Shown in pieces: positions 19,422 to 28,861 of a stretch of 64,000 nucleotides of DNA. The notes below the pieces were generated by a model, which was not told where the DNA came from, made no database searches, and was given only the letters and a program-made list of their open reading frames with translations. How positions within the stretch are numbered: the stretch's first letter is position 1; each line of letters starts with the position of its first letter. Source of the DNA: Sphingobium fuliginis (GTDB taxonomy: Bacteria; Pseudomonadota; Alphaproteobacteria; Sphingomonadales; Sphingomonadaceae); assembly GCF_004152845.1 (NCBI RefSeq), contig NZ_SEON01000002.1:124001-188000 (forward strand), given 5' to 3'. A program made the translations under genes and the position numbers.

Positions 19422-20234
19422 CTATTCGCCCCGGGCCATCGCCTCGCCCCGGTCGCGCGCGGCGACCAGCGTATCGGTGAGCAGCTTCAGCAACCGACCA
19501 TCGGCATCGAGCACGTTCAGACCCTGCCGCGTCATGCCGCCGGGGCTGGCCACGCGATCCGCCAGCACGGCCGGGCTTTCGCTCGCCATGGCAGCCATGC
19601 TGGCAGAGCCGCGCACGGTGGCGAGCGCCATGCGCCCGGCCTGCTCGGCGGAGAGGCCGATCGCCTCGCCCGCCCGCGCAAGGGCATCGACGAAGCGGAA
19701 CAGAAAGGCGGGTCCGCAGCCGGACAGCGCGGTGACTTCGTTGAACTGGCCTTCATCCGCAATCCATTCGGCAAGGCCTAGCGGGGCGATGAACGCCTCC
19801 ACCGCCTTGCGCGACGCCGCCGGGAATGCGGCATCCGCATGGAGCGCGGTGACACCCTCCCCTATGCCCACCGGCAGGTTGGGCATGGCGCGGACGATTT
19901 CCGCCGCCGCGGGGAAGACGGCGCGCAGATCGGCGAGCCGCGTTCCCGCAAGGATCGAAACGATCCGCATATCGGCGCTGCAAAGCGGCGCAAGCAGGCC
20001 CGCGACATCGCCAAGCTGATAGGGCTTCATGCCCAGCAGGATGGTGGTGCCGGCGGGCAGAGAGGCGGGATAGTCGGTGACGACCCTCACCCCTTCCGCC
20101 ACCGCCTTGCCGCTGGGACGCAACACGACCACCCGCGCCGGATCGAGGCCGCAGGCGAGCCAGCGCCGCAGCATCTGCCCCGCCATATTGCCGCAGCCGA
20201 CAAGGAAAAGATGGTCGGGCCAGATGTCGGTCAT
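19422..20234 (-). CDS. proC: Pyrroline-5-carboxylate reductase
   Basis: 270 aa, family length. ProC reduces 1-pyrroline-5-carboxylate to L-proline with NAD(P)H. N-terminal Rossmann motif LFLVGCGNMAGQMLRRW, later LGMKPYQL at the usual VKP position, and the C-terminal dimerisation/active-site segment (ALSGCGPAFLFRFVDALA .. VASPGGMTRQGL) typical of the P5CR signature. Start at the ATG 12 bp after the preceding ybjN-like gene's stop, consistent with an operon. Confidence 0.93.
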   Translation of the reverse strand: MTDIWPDHLFLVGCGNMAGQMLRRWLACGLDPARVVVLRPSGKAVAEGVRVVTDYPASLPAGTTILLGMKPYQLGDVAGLLAPLCSADMRIVSILAGTRLADLRAVFPAAAEIVRAMPNLPVGIGEGVTALHADAAFPAASRKAVEAFIAPLGLAEWIADEGQFNEVTALSGCGPAFLFRFVDALARAGEAIGLSAEQAGRMALATVRGSASMAAMASESPAVLADRVASPGGMTRQGLNVLDADGRLLKLLTDTLVAARDRGEAMARGE

Positions 20235-20245
20235 GGGAAAGGGTC

Positions 20246-20752
20246 TCAGGCTTCGCCGCGCGTTTCGATGAGGCTGGCGGAAATCGCCTCCGTCGGGGTC
20301 TTGCCGCCCCAGAGGACGAACTGGAACACCGGATAGAAGCGCTCGCACTCGTCTATGGCGGTTTCCACCAATATCTGCGCCTGGTCGAGCGTCAGCGTGC
20401 CGCCCGCCCCCAGCAGCGCGCCGTGGCGGAACAGCACGATGCCGCTGGAGGACCAGAGCTCGAAATGGCCGAGCCAAAGCTGTTCGTTGATCAGGCCCAG
20501 CGTTTCGTAGATGGCGCTGCGCTTGTCCTCATTCACCCTGATGTCGGGCAAGGCGAGCATCTGCAGCACCTGGTCCTCGTCGCGCCAGATGCCGCGCAGC
20601 TCATATTGCGCCCAGGACCCCTGGGTGCTGGCGACGATCTCATCCTCACCGACCTGATCGTAGCTCCAGCCATGCGCCTCGAAATAGGCGGCCAGCATGT
20701 CGATCGGCGCGGCCTCCTGACCGCCATTTTCATATTCGTCGCTGTCCATCAT
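20246..20752 (-). CDS. YbjN domain-containing protein
   Basis: 168 aa. The sequence follows the YbjN family (bacterial sensory-transduction-regulator-like fold similar to type III secretion chaperones): IDMLAAYFEAHGW..QVGEDEIVAS, then LRGIWRDEDQVLQMLALPDIRV and a C-terminal helical pair. In E. coli, YbjN affects motility and stress traits; the molecular role is unknown. Placed directly before proC, 11 bp apart, on the same strand; this pairing is frequent in sphingomonads as far as I recall. Confidence 0.85.
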   Translation of the reverse strand: MMDSDEYENGGQEAAPIDMLAAYFEAHGWSYDQVGEDEIVASTQGSWAQYELRGIWRDEDQVLQMLALPDIRVNEDKRSAIYETLGLINEQLWLGHFELWSSSGIVLFRHGALLGAGGTLTLDQAQILVETAIDECERFYPVFQFVLWGGKTPTEAISASLIETRGEA

Positions 20753-20843
20753 CTGCGCGCCTTAAAGCATTTTTTGCGCCGGTGGAAACCGGGGCGGCAT
20801 GGAAAATGCGTGGACAACTCCGCTTCCGCCGGAAATCAGCCGG

Positions 20844-21134
20844 TTATTCGCCGTCCCTGGGCTTGGCCCGGACCGTCTGCTTGACCGGTTCGGACGCCTT
20901 GCCCTCCAGCGCGTCGAGACGGGCCTTCAGCAATTCCACCTCCTCCCGGGCGGCGGCGGCCAACGCCTTGACCGCGTCGAATTCGTCGCGGCTGACGAAA
21001 TCCATGCCGCCGATCCACTGCTTGGCTTTTTCGCGGGCATTGGTCTCGAATTCCCGGCTCATGCCCGCGACGGTTCCGGCCGCGCCGTTCACCAGCTTGG
21101 CAAGGTCGTCGAAAAAGCGGTTTTCGCTCTGCAT
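20844..21134 (-). CDS. UbiK/BMFP family accessory factor
   Basis: 96 aa. N-terminal amphipathic helix (MQSENRFFDDLAKLVNGAAG), then a charged C-terminal coiled coil (VSRDEFDAVKALAAAAREEVELLKARLDALE). This is the layout of BMFP/YqiC proteins; YqiC was renamed UbiK as an assembly factor of the ubiquinone-biosynthesis complex. Start at 21134 supported by AAGGA; the longer frame is unlikely. The tail after residue 80 is Lys/Glu-rich. Confidence 0.82.
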   Translation of the reverse strand: MQSENRFFDDLAKLVNGAAGTVAGMSREFETNAREKAKQWIGGMDFVSRDEFDAVKALAAAAREEVELLKARLDALEGKASEPVKQTVRAKPRDGE

Positions 21135-21179
21135 GATGCTTATCCTTCCGTGCGGCGCCGCGATGGGCGGCGCCAAAAA

Positions 21180-21734
21180 TCATATCTGGGTCTGGAGCGC
21201 GGGTTTGCCAAGGCTTTCCGCGTCCGGATTGAGGCGGCCGATCTCATAGTTGAGGTAGGAGGCGAAGGCCAGCCAGCACAGATAGGGCAGCAGCAGCAGG
21301 CCCGCGACGCGGCGGACGCGCCAGAACAGCGCGGTCGTGACGGCGACGAGCAGGAACAGCAGGACGATCAGCAGCAGCGCCTGGTCCACCAGATGCGCGC
21401 GGAAGAAAAGCGGGGACCAGAGGAGGTTGAGGCCCAGTTGCACGATGAAGGCCGCAATCGCGATGCCCCGCCCTCGTGCGCCGCGCGCGTGCAGGACGAT
21501 GGCGAAGGCGAGCGCCATCAATATGTAGAGCACGGTCCAGGCAAGGCCGAAGACCCAGCCGGGCGGGATCAGCTCCGGCTTGGCGAGGGCGGCGAACCAG
21601 CGATTGCCATAGCCACTATTGGCGAGCTTGCCCGAAAGAAAGCCAAGGAAAACAATCGCAGGCACAGTAACCAGCGCCCAGCGCGCATAGGCAAGACGTA
21701 ATTGACCCGGAGACGCAATCTCGTTCATCGGCAA
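21180..21734 (-). CDS. TspO/MBR family protein (tryptophan-rich sensory protein)
   Basis: 184 aa with five predicted helices. The signature ELIPPGWVFGLAWTVLYILMALA matches the TspO PPxWVFxxxWTxLY motif. TspO proteins sit in membranes and bind porphyrins; in alphaproteobacteria they have been linked to tetrapyrrole-dependent gene control. It lies 15 bp downstream of the RND permease-to-tlyA group's end? Its stop and start place it just upstream of the UbiK-like gene on the same strand, after the efflux permease gene (14 bp gap), so co-transcription with the efflux operon is possible. Confidence 0.88.
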   Translation of the reverse strand: MPMNEIASPGQLRLAYARWALVTVPAIVFLGFLSGKLANSGYGNRWFAALAKPELIPPGWVFGLAWTVLYILMALAFAIVLHARGARGRGIAIAAFIVQLGLNLLWSPLFFRAHLVDQALLLIVLLFLLVAVTTALFWRVRRVAGLLLLPYLCWLAFASYLNYEIGRLNPDAESLGKPALQTQI

Positions 21735-21748
21735 CGAAGCTCCACCTT

Positions 21749-24700
21749 TTATTCGGCGGCTTCGGGCGAATCCTTCAAGGCCGAGTCAAGCCGCCGACTG
21801 ACGGTTTGCGGTGAAACGGTTCGTCCTGCAACCCGCGAATAGAGGATCGGGATCAGGAACAGCGTGATCAGCGTCGCCAGGCTGACGCCCGAAACCACCA
21901 CCACGCCGATGGAATGGCGCGCCGCCGCGCCCGCGCCGCCGCGAATGACCAGCGGCACGGCGCCGATGACCGTCGCGATGGAGGTCATCAGGATCGGGCG
22001 CAGGCGCCGGGCGGCGGCCTGACGGATGGCCGCGCCGATCTCCAGCCCCTCGTCGCGCAGCTGGTTGGCGAATTCGACGATTAGGATGCCGTTCTTCGCC
22101 GCCAGCCCCACCAGCATGACGATGCCGATCTGGCTGTAGAGATTGACCGATCCGCCCGTCAGCGCCAGCCCCAGCACGCCGCCCGCCACGGCCAGCGGCA
22201 CGGTGGCGATGATGACGCCGGGATGGACGAAGCTTTCGAACTGCGCGGCGAGCAGCAGATAGACGATCAATATGGTGAGCCCGAAGACCAGCCAGATCGA
22301 CCCGCCGGTCTCGCGCAGCGACTGGCTCTCGCCCCGATAGCCGAGCGCCAGCACCTCAGGCGACTGGCGCGCCTGTTCCTCCAGGAAACCCAGCGCCTCG
22401 CCCAGCGAATAGCCCGGCGCGAGAGCGGCCGTCAGCGTGATGGCGCGCAGCTTGTTGTAGCGGTTGAGCTGGCGCGGACCGGCGACCTCGCGGACGGTGA
22501 CCACGGCGGACAGCGGCACGAGGACGCCGGTGCGGCTGCGCACATTGATGCGTTCGAGGTCCGCCTGGGTCTGCCGCCCCTCCCGCTCTGCCTGCACCAG
22601 CACGCGATATTCCTCGCCCCGGTCGACATAGGTGGTGACGCGGCGGGAACCGAGCAGCGTCTGCAAGGCCTGGCTGATGTCGTTGGCAGACACGCCCAGG
22701 TCGCCCGCCCGCTGCTGATCCACCTCGATCCGCATCTGCGGCTTGGTCTCCTTATAGTCGGAATCGAGGTTGATCAGGCCCGGATTGGTCGCGGCGGCGG
22801 CCATGATGCGGTCGCGCGCGGCCACCAGCCCCTCATAGGTCGCACCGGCCAGCACCAGATTGACCGGCAGGCCACGGCCACGGCCCAGCCCGGAACGCGG
22901 CGCGACATTGCCGCGCACCCCCGGCTGGTTGGCGATCACCTTGTTGATGGTGTCGGCCACCTGCGCCGTGGTGATCGTGCGGTCCTCCCAGGGCCGCAGG
23001 AAGGCGATGATGTTGCCGCCGTTGAAATCGTCGCTGGTGCCGAAGCCGGCGGGGGCACGGATGTTCAGCACCTGCAGCGTGCCTTCATCGCGCAACGGCT
23101 GAAGATCGGTCTCGATCCTATGCATATAGGCGTTCATGCGGTCGAACCCGGTGCCTTCGGGCGCTGTCACCTGCCCATCGACGACGCCGGTATCCTCCGC
23201 CGGGGCCAGTTCGGTCGGCAGCGTGGTGAACAGCACGCCCGCCCCCGCCAGGAACAGCAGCACGGGCACGAGAGCGAGGACGGGCCGTTTCAGCACACGG
23301 TCCAGCAGCCGCGCATAGCCCGCCTCCAGCCGCTGGAACCGGTCGTCGACCCAGCGCGACAGGCGTGACCGTTCGGAATGACGCAACAGCTTCGAACAGA
23401 GCATCGGCGCGAGGCTCAGGGAAATGAAGCCCGAAAAGGCGATGGCGGCGATCATCGCGATGGCGAGTTCGCGGAAGAGCAGGCCCGTCTGCCCGGCGAG
23501 GAACATCACCGGCACGAACACCGCGCAGACCACCAGCGTGGTCGAAATGATGGCGAAGCCCACCTGCCGCGTGCCGAGATAGGAGGCGACCAGCGGGTCC
23601 TCCCCCTGTTCGATGCGGTGATAGACATTCTCCAGCACGACGATGGCGTCGTCCACCACCAGGCCGATGGCCAGCACGAAGGCGAGCAACGTGAGCAGAT
23701 TGATCGACAGCCCCAGCAGCCACATGACCGCGCAGGTCGCCAGCAGGCAGATCGGCACTGTGACCGACGGAATGATCGTCGCGCGCAGGGAGCCGAGGAA
23801 GAGGAAGATGACCAGCACGACCAGCAGCGCCGCTTCGGCCAGCGTGTCGTAGACATTGTCGATGGCGCGGCTGATGAACAGCGATTCGTCCGATCCGATG
23901 GTGACTTTCATGCCCGCGGGAAGCGTGGGCCGCAGTTCAGCGATCAGCGCCTTCGCCTTTTCCGCGACCTCCAGCGTGTTCGCGCCCGACTGGCGGATGA
24001 TGCCCACGCCGACGCCTGTCGCGGCGTTGGAGCGGAAGGAGGTATAGGGGTTTTCCGCGCCCTGCTCGATCCGCGCGACGTCGCCCAGCTTCACCTGATA
24101 ACCGTCCGCACCGCGCCCGACGACAAGCTGGGCGAATTGTTCGGGCGTGGAAAAGGCGCGCTCGACGCGCAGCGTCTGGTTCTGGTCCTTCGATTCGAAG
24201 CGCCCGGCGGGCAGTTCGACATTCTGCGCGCGCAGGGCGGCCTCTATGTCGCCCGGCGTGATGCCGAAGGCGGTCAGCTTCTCCGCATTCAGCCAGATAC
24301 GGGTGGAGGGCCGTTCGTCGCCGCCGCCGGTGACGCGGGCGACGCCGTCAATGGCCGAGAAACGGTCCAGCACATTGCGGTCGAGATAGTCGGCGATCTG
24401 CGTCGGGGTCCAGCCGTCCCTGGTGAACACGATGAACAATATCGACCGCGCATCCGCATCGACCTTGCGGATTTCGGGCGCGAGCGCATCCTCCGGCAAA
24501 TCCTCCACCACGCCGCCCACGCGGTCGCGCACGTCGTTCGCGGCGGAATCGATGTCGCGCGACGGATCGAATTCGATGCTGATCGAGGAGACGCCGTCGC
24601 GCGAGGTCGAGGTGATGTTCTGTATGCCCTGTACGCCCGCGACGCCATCCTCGATGATCTGGGTGATACGGGTTTCCACCACCGACGCCGCCGCACCGGT

Positions 24701-24853
24701 ATAGGTCGTCTCCACCGAGACGATGGGCGGATCGGTATCGGGATATTCGCGAATGGAAAGGCTGAGATAGCCGACCACCCCGACGATGCAGAGCAGCACC
24801 GCGACGACCGCCGCGAAGACCGGGCGACGGACGGACAGGTCCGAAAGCTGCAT
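21749..24853 (-). CDS. RND multidrug efflux permease (HAE1 type)
   Basis: 1034 aa, full length for an AcrB-type trimeric proton/drug antiporter. Starts MQLSDLSVRRPVFAAVV; the proton-relay aspartate pair is in TM4 (AIGLVVDDAIVVLEN); two large porter-domain loops follow TM1 and TM7; C-terminal helices include VGLAAKNGILIVEFANQLRD. It pairs with the periplasmic adaptor encoded 12 bp upstream. No outer-membrane TolC-type gene and no TetR regulator are adjacent, so it must use a TolC coded elsewhere. The N-terminal MxLSDLSVRRPVFA pattern suits the MexF/MdtB-like group; substrates unknown. Confidence 0.93.
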   Translation of the reverse strand: MQLSDLSVRRPVFAAVVAVLLCIVGVVGYLSLSIREYPDTDPPIVSVETTYTGAAASVVETRITQIIEDGVAGVQGIQNITSTSRDGVSSISIEFDPSRDIDSAANDVRDRVGGVVEDLPEDALAPEIRKVDADARSILFIVFTRDGWTPTQIADYLDRNVLDRFSAIDGVARVTGGGDERPSTRIWLNAEKLTAFGITPGDIEAALRAQNVELPAGRFESKDQNQTLRVERAFSTPEQFAQLVVGRGADGYQVKLGDVARIEQGAENPYTSFRSNAATGVGVGIIRQSGANTLEVAEKAKALIAELRPTLPAGMKVTIGSDESLFISRAIDNVYDTLAEAALLVVLVIFLFLGSLRATIIPSVTVPICLLATCAVMWLLGLSINLLTLLAFVLAIGLVVDDAIVVLENVYHRIEQGEDPLVASYLGTRQVGFAIISTTLVVCAVFVPVMFLAGQTGLLFRELAIAMIAAIAFSGFISLSLAPMLCSKLLRHSERSRLSRWVDDRFQRLEAGYARLLDRVLKRPVLALVPVLLFLAGAGVLFTTLPTELAPAEDTGVVDGQVTAPEGTGFDRMNAYMHRIETDLQPLRDEGTLQVLNIRAPAGFGTSDDFNGGNIIAFLRPWEDRTITTAQVADTINKVIANQPGVRGNVAPRSGLGRGRGLPVNLVLAGATYEGLVAARDRIMAAAATNPGLINLDSDYKETKPQMRIEVDQQRAGDLGVSANDISQALQTLLGSRRVTTYVDRGEEYRVLVQAEREGRQTQADLERINVRSRTGVLVPLSAVVTVREVAGPRQLNRYNKLRAITLTAALAPGYSLGEALGFLEEQARQSPEVLALGYRGESQSLRETGGSIWLVFGLTILIVYLLLAAQFESFVHPGVIIATVPLAVAGGVLGLALTGGSVNLYSQIGIVMLVGLAAKNGILIVEFANQLRDEGLEIGAAIRQAAARRLRPILMTSIATVIGAVPLVIRGGAGAAARHSIGVVVVSGVSLATLITLFLIPILYSRVAGRTVSPQTVSRRLDSALKDSPEAAE

Positions 24854-24865
24854 GGCCGCGCCTCC

Positions 24866-25924
24866 CTAACCGGCCGCCCGGCCGGCGCTGGCGCTTTTCG
24901 CTTCCGGCTTGTCGCCGGGCAGGCGGACGGGCACGCCGTCGGTCAGCTTGACGACGCCGTCGGTGACGACCGTCTGGCCCGGCTTCACCCCGCCCAATAT
25001 CTCGACCAGCCCGTTCTGGCGGATGCCGGTATCGACCCTGGTCCGCCTGGCCTTGCCATCCTCCACCAAGAAGACGAAGCGATCCTCGCCATCGCCCACG
25101 ACCGCCAACTCGGGCACGGCCAGCGACTGGCGCTGCTTCGCAAGCACATTCACCGTCAGCAGCATGCCGGGCTTCAGCGCGCGGTCGGGATTGGGCAGGA
25201 TGGCGCGTATCCGGACGGCGCGGGTGGCGGGGTCGATCACCGGATCGATGGTGGCGATGGTGCCGGTGAAGGGCCGGTCGGGCCAGGCGGCGGAGACCGC
25301 CCTGATCGGCTGCCCCTCCCGCACCAGCGCCAGGCGGGTTTCGGGGATGGTGAAGTCCAGCTTGATCCGCGAAATGTCGCTGACCGTGGCGATCGGCGTG
25401 CCGGCGGTGACGATGGCGCCGGGCGACACCATGCGCAGGCTGACCCAGCCGGAGAAGGGTGCGCGCACCACGCGGTCCCCGATGGAGGCGCGGGCCTGCT
25501 GCGCGCTGGCGCGGGCGGCATTGGCCAGCGCGACCTGGCTGTCGAGGCTGGCGGCGGTTGCGAAGCCCCGCTCCTTCAACGCCTTGATGCGCTCCAGTTG
25601 CTGCTGCGCCTGAAGCGCCTGCGCCTGGGCGGCGGCGAGTTCCGCCTTCTCCTGACCCACGGCCAGGGACGCGATCACCTGCCCCTTGCCGACATAGCCG
25701 CCGTCGCTGAAATTGAGAGAGACGATCCGCTCCGTCACCGGGGCGGACAACACCACCTGCTCATTGGCGAAGGCGGTGCCGACCGCGTCCAGATTGTCGG
25801 TGAAGGTTTCGCGCAATATGGGCGCGGCTTCGACCAGTGCGGAAGGACGCGGCTTCTTTTCCTTTTGACCGCCACAGGCGGAAAGGGTCAGCGCGATCAG
25901 GAAGACAGGCAGGATGGTGCGCAT
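24866..25924 (-). CDS. RND efflux periplasmic adaptor (membrane fusion lipoprotein)
   Basis: 352 aa. Lipobox LTLSACGG (Cys17) anchors it to the inner membrane. It then has the barrel-sandwich hybrid half (SLNFSDGGYVGKGQVIASL), a coiled-coil hairpin (ELAAAQAQALQAQQQLERIKALKERG, described by position about 110-145), the second lipoyl half (PFSGWVSLRMVSPGAIV), and beta-barrel/membrane-proximal domains (PDRPFTGTIATIDPV ..). It bridges the downstream-coded permease to a TolC-type duct. First gene of the minus-strand efflux operon. Confidence 0.92.
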   Translation of the reverse strand: MRTILPVFLIALTLSACGGQKEKKPRPSALVEAAPILRETFTDNLDAVGTAFANEQVVLSAPVTERIVSLNFSDGGYVGKGQVIASLAVGQEKAELAAAQAQALQAQQQLERIKALKERGFATAASLDSQVALANAARASAQQARASIGDRVVRAPFSGWVSLRMVSPGAIVTAGTPIATVSDISRIKLDFTIPETRLALVREGQPIRAVSAAWPDRPFTGTIATIDPVIDPATRAVRIRAILPNPDRALKPGMLLTVNVLAKQRQSLAVPELAVVGDGEDRFVFLVEDGKARRTRVDTGIRQNGLVEILGGVKPGQTVVTDGVVKLTDGVPVRLPGDKPEAKSASAGRAAG

Positions 25925-26011
25925 GGGATCGGGCTAATCGGCCTTTGCAAGCGACTCAAATGGGCATTTGTCGCAGATGATGACTATAGCGGCGAAACGA
26001 ACAGGATGGGA

Positions 26012-26749
26012 TTATCCGCCAAATATTGCGAAGAGGAGAAATTCGACATTGCCCTGTGGGCCGGTAATCGGGCTGGCGGTTATGCCTTCGACCTGCCACC
26101 CGCGTGACAACACCCATTCCCGGACGTCGTTGCACACCCGTTCATGGATCGCGGGATCGCGCACGACACCGCCCTTGCCGACTTCCTCCCGCCCCGCCTC
26201 GAACTGCGGCTTGATGAGGGCGACCAGGCGCGCGCCGGGACGGGCGAAGCTCAAGGGCCGGTCCAATACCTTGGCGAGCGCTATGAAGCTGGCGTCGCAG
26301 ACGATGATGTCCACCGGCTCCGGGATGTGATCGGCGGTCAGGATGCGGGCGCTGGTCTGTTCATGGACGATGACGCGGGGGTCGGAACGCAGCTTCCAGG
26401 CAAGCTGGTTGGTGCCGCTGTCCACCGCATAGACCCGCGCCGCGCCATGGGTCAGCAGGACGTCGGTGAAGCCTCCGGTCGAACTGCCGACGTCGATGGC
26501 GACGGCGCCGGTCACGTCGATATGGAAATGTTCCAGCGCATGGGCCAGCTTGATGCCGCCCCGCGACACCCAGGGATGGTCGCGGCCCTTCACCTCCAGT
26601 CCGGCGTCGGCGGCGACCTGCTGCCCGGCCTTGTCGATCTTCCGGTCGCCCAGGAAGACGAGGCCGGCCAGGATCAGCGCCTGCGCGCGCGCCCGGCTTT
26701 CGGCAAGGCCGCTGTCGACGAGCAGCTGATCGGCGCGGACCTTGGCCAT
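26012..26749 (-). CDS. tlyA: TlyA family rRNA 2'-O-methyltransferase
   Basis: 245 aa. An N-terminal S4 RNA-binding domain (about 1-60, VRADQLLVDSGLAESRARAQA) precedes a FtsJ/RrmJ-type methyltransferase with motif I DVGSSTGGFTDVLL and downstream Lys/Asp/Glu positions (VCDASFIAL, LIKPQFEAGREEVGKGG). In mycobacteria TlyA methylates 16S and 23S rRNA cytidines; shorter types modify one site. Its ATG overlaps the stop of the upstream dsbD-like gene (TGATG), so translation is coupled. Hemolysin annotations of this family are historical. Confidence 0.9.
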   Translation of the reverse strand: MAKVRADQLLVDSGLAESRARAQALILAGLVFLGDRKIDKAGQQVAADAGLEVKGRDHPWVSRGGIKLAHALEHFHIDVTGAVAIDVGSSTGGFTDVLLTHGAARVYAVDSGTNQLAWKLRSDPRVIVHEQTSARILTADHIPEPVDIIVCDASFIALAKVLDRPLSFARPGARLVALIKPQFEAGREEVGKGGVVRDPAIHERVCNDVREWVLSRGWQVEGITASPITGPQGNVEFLLFAIFGG

Positions 26750-28782
26750 CAGGGCACCAGCGCCGTCAGCGTGGCGGGCGTCAGAAGCTGCGGCAATGTC
26801 TGCGCCTCCCGGCCGGGCGCATACCAGAGGTAGAGCGGGACGCCGGAACGCCCCTGCCCTTCCAGAAAGCGGGTGATGGCGGGGTCGGCATTGGTCCAGT
26901 CGCCCACCATCACCGTGACGCCGGCCCTTTTGAAGGCCGCGCGGGTCTCTTCGCGATCGATGGCGGCGGCTTCATTGGCCTTGCAGGTCAGGCACCAGTC
27001 GGCGGTGAAATAAAGGAAAACCGGCTTTTTCGCGGCGCGAAGGCTGGCGAGGCGGGCTTCGTCGAAGGGGACGCCATGGGCCGATGCCGCGGCGGCCGGC
27101 GCATGCGCCGGCAGCAAAATGGCGGCTCCTGCGAAGAGGATGAGCGCCGCGCAGATCATGGCAAGCCCGCCGCGCCGGCCGTGACGCTGCCTGCGCCCAA
27201 GCCACCACAGGCCGGCGCCGAGGATCAGCGCCGCGCCGACGCCCAGCATGATGGCCATAACGCCGCGCTGCTGGCCGAGCAGCCACAGCAGGCCCAGCGC
27301 GGTCAACGCCATCGGGATGGCGAGAATCTTCTGAAGCCGCCCCATCCACGCGCCGGGCCTGGGCAAACGCGTGCGGAGCGGCGGGATATAGGCCAGCGCC
27401 AGAAAGGGCAGCGCCAGGCCAAGGCCAAGCCCCGCGAAGATCGCCAGCGCCGCGCCGAGCGGCAGGACCAGCGCCGCGCCCATGGCGGCGCCCATGAACG
27501 GTCCGGTGCAGGGCGTGGCGACGAAGGCGACCAGCGCGCCGGTCCAGAAGGCGCCGGACGCGCCGCCCTTGTCCGCCAGCCTGTCGCCGCCGCCGAAGGC
27601 GCTGAGTTCGAACAGCCCGGCGAGGTTGAGCGTGATCGCCGTCACCAGCAGCAACAGCAGCAGGATGATGCGCGGGTCCTGCAACTGGAACGCCCAGCCC
27701 ACGGCCGCGCCCGCCGCGCGCAGGCCCAGCAGCAGGCCGCCCAGCGCGAGGCAGGTGAGGATGACGCCAAGGCTGTAGGCCAGCGCCTCCCGCCGGACGA
27801 CATGCTCATCGCCCCCCGCGCGGGCGAGCTTCATCGCCTTCAGCCCCAGGATCGGAAAGACGCAGGGCATGATGTTGAGCAGCAGGCCGCCGACCAGCGC
27901 GCCGCCCAGCGCGAGGAGGACCGTCTGGAAGGTGGCGGGCCGCACCGCGGCAACCGCGCCGGGCCGTGCCGTCAGCAGGAAACCGACATGGTCGCCGGTG
28001 CGCAGGACGGCCTGGACCGGCCCGGATTTCATGCCTTGTCCGGCTTCGGTTTCGATCAGCAGCCGATCGCCCTGCCGCATGACGCTTTGCGGGGCGGCAT
28101 AGCGGATGAGGCCGTCGGCCAGCGGGAAAAGATGGACATCGCGGGCGCTCGCCGCCGCGGGAAAAGGAATGGACAGGCGCAGGCGACCGTCTGCCATGGC
28201 ATAGGCCGCCTCGCTGCCCAGCGGACGCGGGAGGTGGCTGCGCCAGCCGTCGAACTGCGCCCTGCTGCCCGGCAGGACGGAGCCGTCGCCCGCCATCAGG
28301 TCCAGCGCCAGTTCCGCCCCCTCGGGCACGCAGACCTTGTCGGTGCAGGCCAGCCAGTCGGCGCGGACGCGGATCGGCAGCTTCGTGCCCTTGGGCACGT
28401 CCGGCGCGACGGTCAGCTTCGCCAGCACGCCATAGGGGCCCTCATAGACATGGTTCATGAGGCCGGAGATCAACAATGTCTCCGGCACCGGATAGCGCAG
28501 CGGGCCAATGGCGACCCCCTTGGGCAGCGTCCATTTGACGGTCATGCCCAGCCCTGCATCGCCGGGATTTTCCCAATAGCCGTGCCAGCCCGGCTCCGGC
28601 GTCATGGAAAAGGCGATCGTCGTGCCCGACGCCTGCCCCTCGCCCGGCCTCGGCACGGCGCTTTCGACGGCCAGTTCCGCCGCGATATGCGGCGCGCCCC
28701 CGCCGAACGCGCCCTGCGCCCGCGCCATGGCTGGCGCGAACAGCAAAAGCACTGTCATCAGAAGGACATGAAAAATCCGCAT
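26749..28782 (-). CDS. DsbD/ScsB-type protein-disulfide reductase
   Basis: 677 aa. Signal peptide, a periplasmic N-terminal domain (about 25-280) with a cysteine pair in LACTDKVC, a central multi-helix CcdA/DsbD domain with the conserved membrane cysteines in NIMPCVFPILGLK and FVATPCTGPFMG, and a C-terminal thioredoxin domain with ADWCLTCK (C597 and C600). It carries electrons from cytosolic thioredoxin across the inner membrane to periplasmic disulfide partners. The N-terminal domain is of the longer ScsB-like sort rather than classical DsbD-alpha. Overlaps tlyA by one base. Confidence 0.9.
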   Translation of the reverse strand: MRIFHVLLMTVLLLFAPAMARAQGAFGGGAPHIAAELAVESAVPRPGEGQASGTTIAFSMTPEPGWHGYWENPGDAGLGMTVKWTLPKGVAIGPLRYPVPETLLISGLMNHVYEGPYGVLAKLTVAPDVPKGTKLPIRVRADWLACTDKVCVPEGAELALDLMAGDGSVLPGSRAQFDGWRSHLPRPLGSEAAYAMADGRLRLSIPFPAAASARDVHLFPLADGLIRYAAPQSVMRQGDRLLIETEAGQGMKSGPVQAVLRTGDHVGFLLTARPGAVAAVRPATFQTVLLALGGALVGGLLLNIMPCVFPILGLKAMKLARAGGDEHVVRREALAYSLGVILTCLALGGLLLGLRAAGAAVGWAFQLQDPRIILLLLLLVTAITLNLAGLFELSAFGGGDRLADKGGASGAFWTGALVAFVATPCTGPFMGAAMGAALVLPLGAALAIFAGLGLGLALPFLALAYIPPLRTRLPRPGAWMGRLQKILAIPMALTALGLLWLLGQQRGVMAIMLGVGAALILGAGLWWLGRRQRHGRRGGLAMICAALILFAGAAILLPAHAPAAAASAHGVPFDEARLASLRAAKKPVFLYFTADWCLTCKANEAAAIDREETRAAFKRAGVTVMVGDWTNADPAITRFLEGQGRSGVPLYLWYAPGREAQTLPQLLTPATLTALVP

Positions 28783-28861
28783 CGGGCCTCTGTTCCGGTG
28801 GACGCAAGGGGGCTAGGTCCGCTTGCATGCGCCGTCAAGGCATCAGAAGGTCTCCTCCCCC

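Noticed and set aside
23378..26107. Very long plus-strand open frame (909 codons) across the efflux genes
   Set aside because: It lies antisense to two unambiguous RND genes; at this GC content antisense frames stay open by chance. Its translation is rich in His, Arg and Gln, without family motifs.
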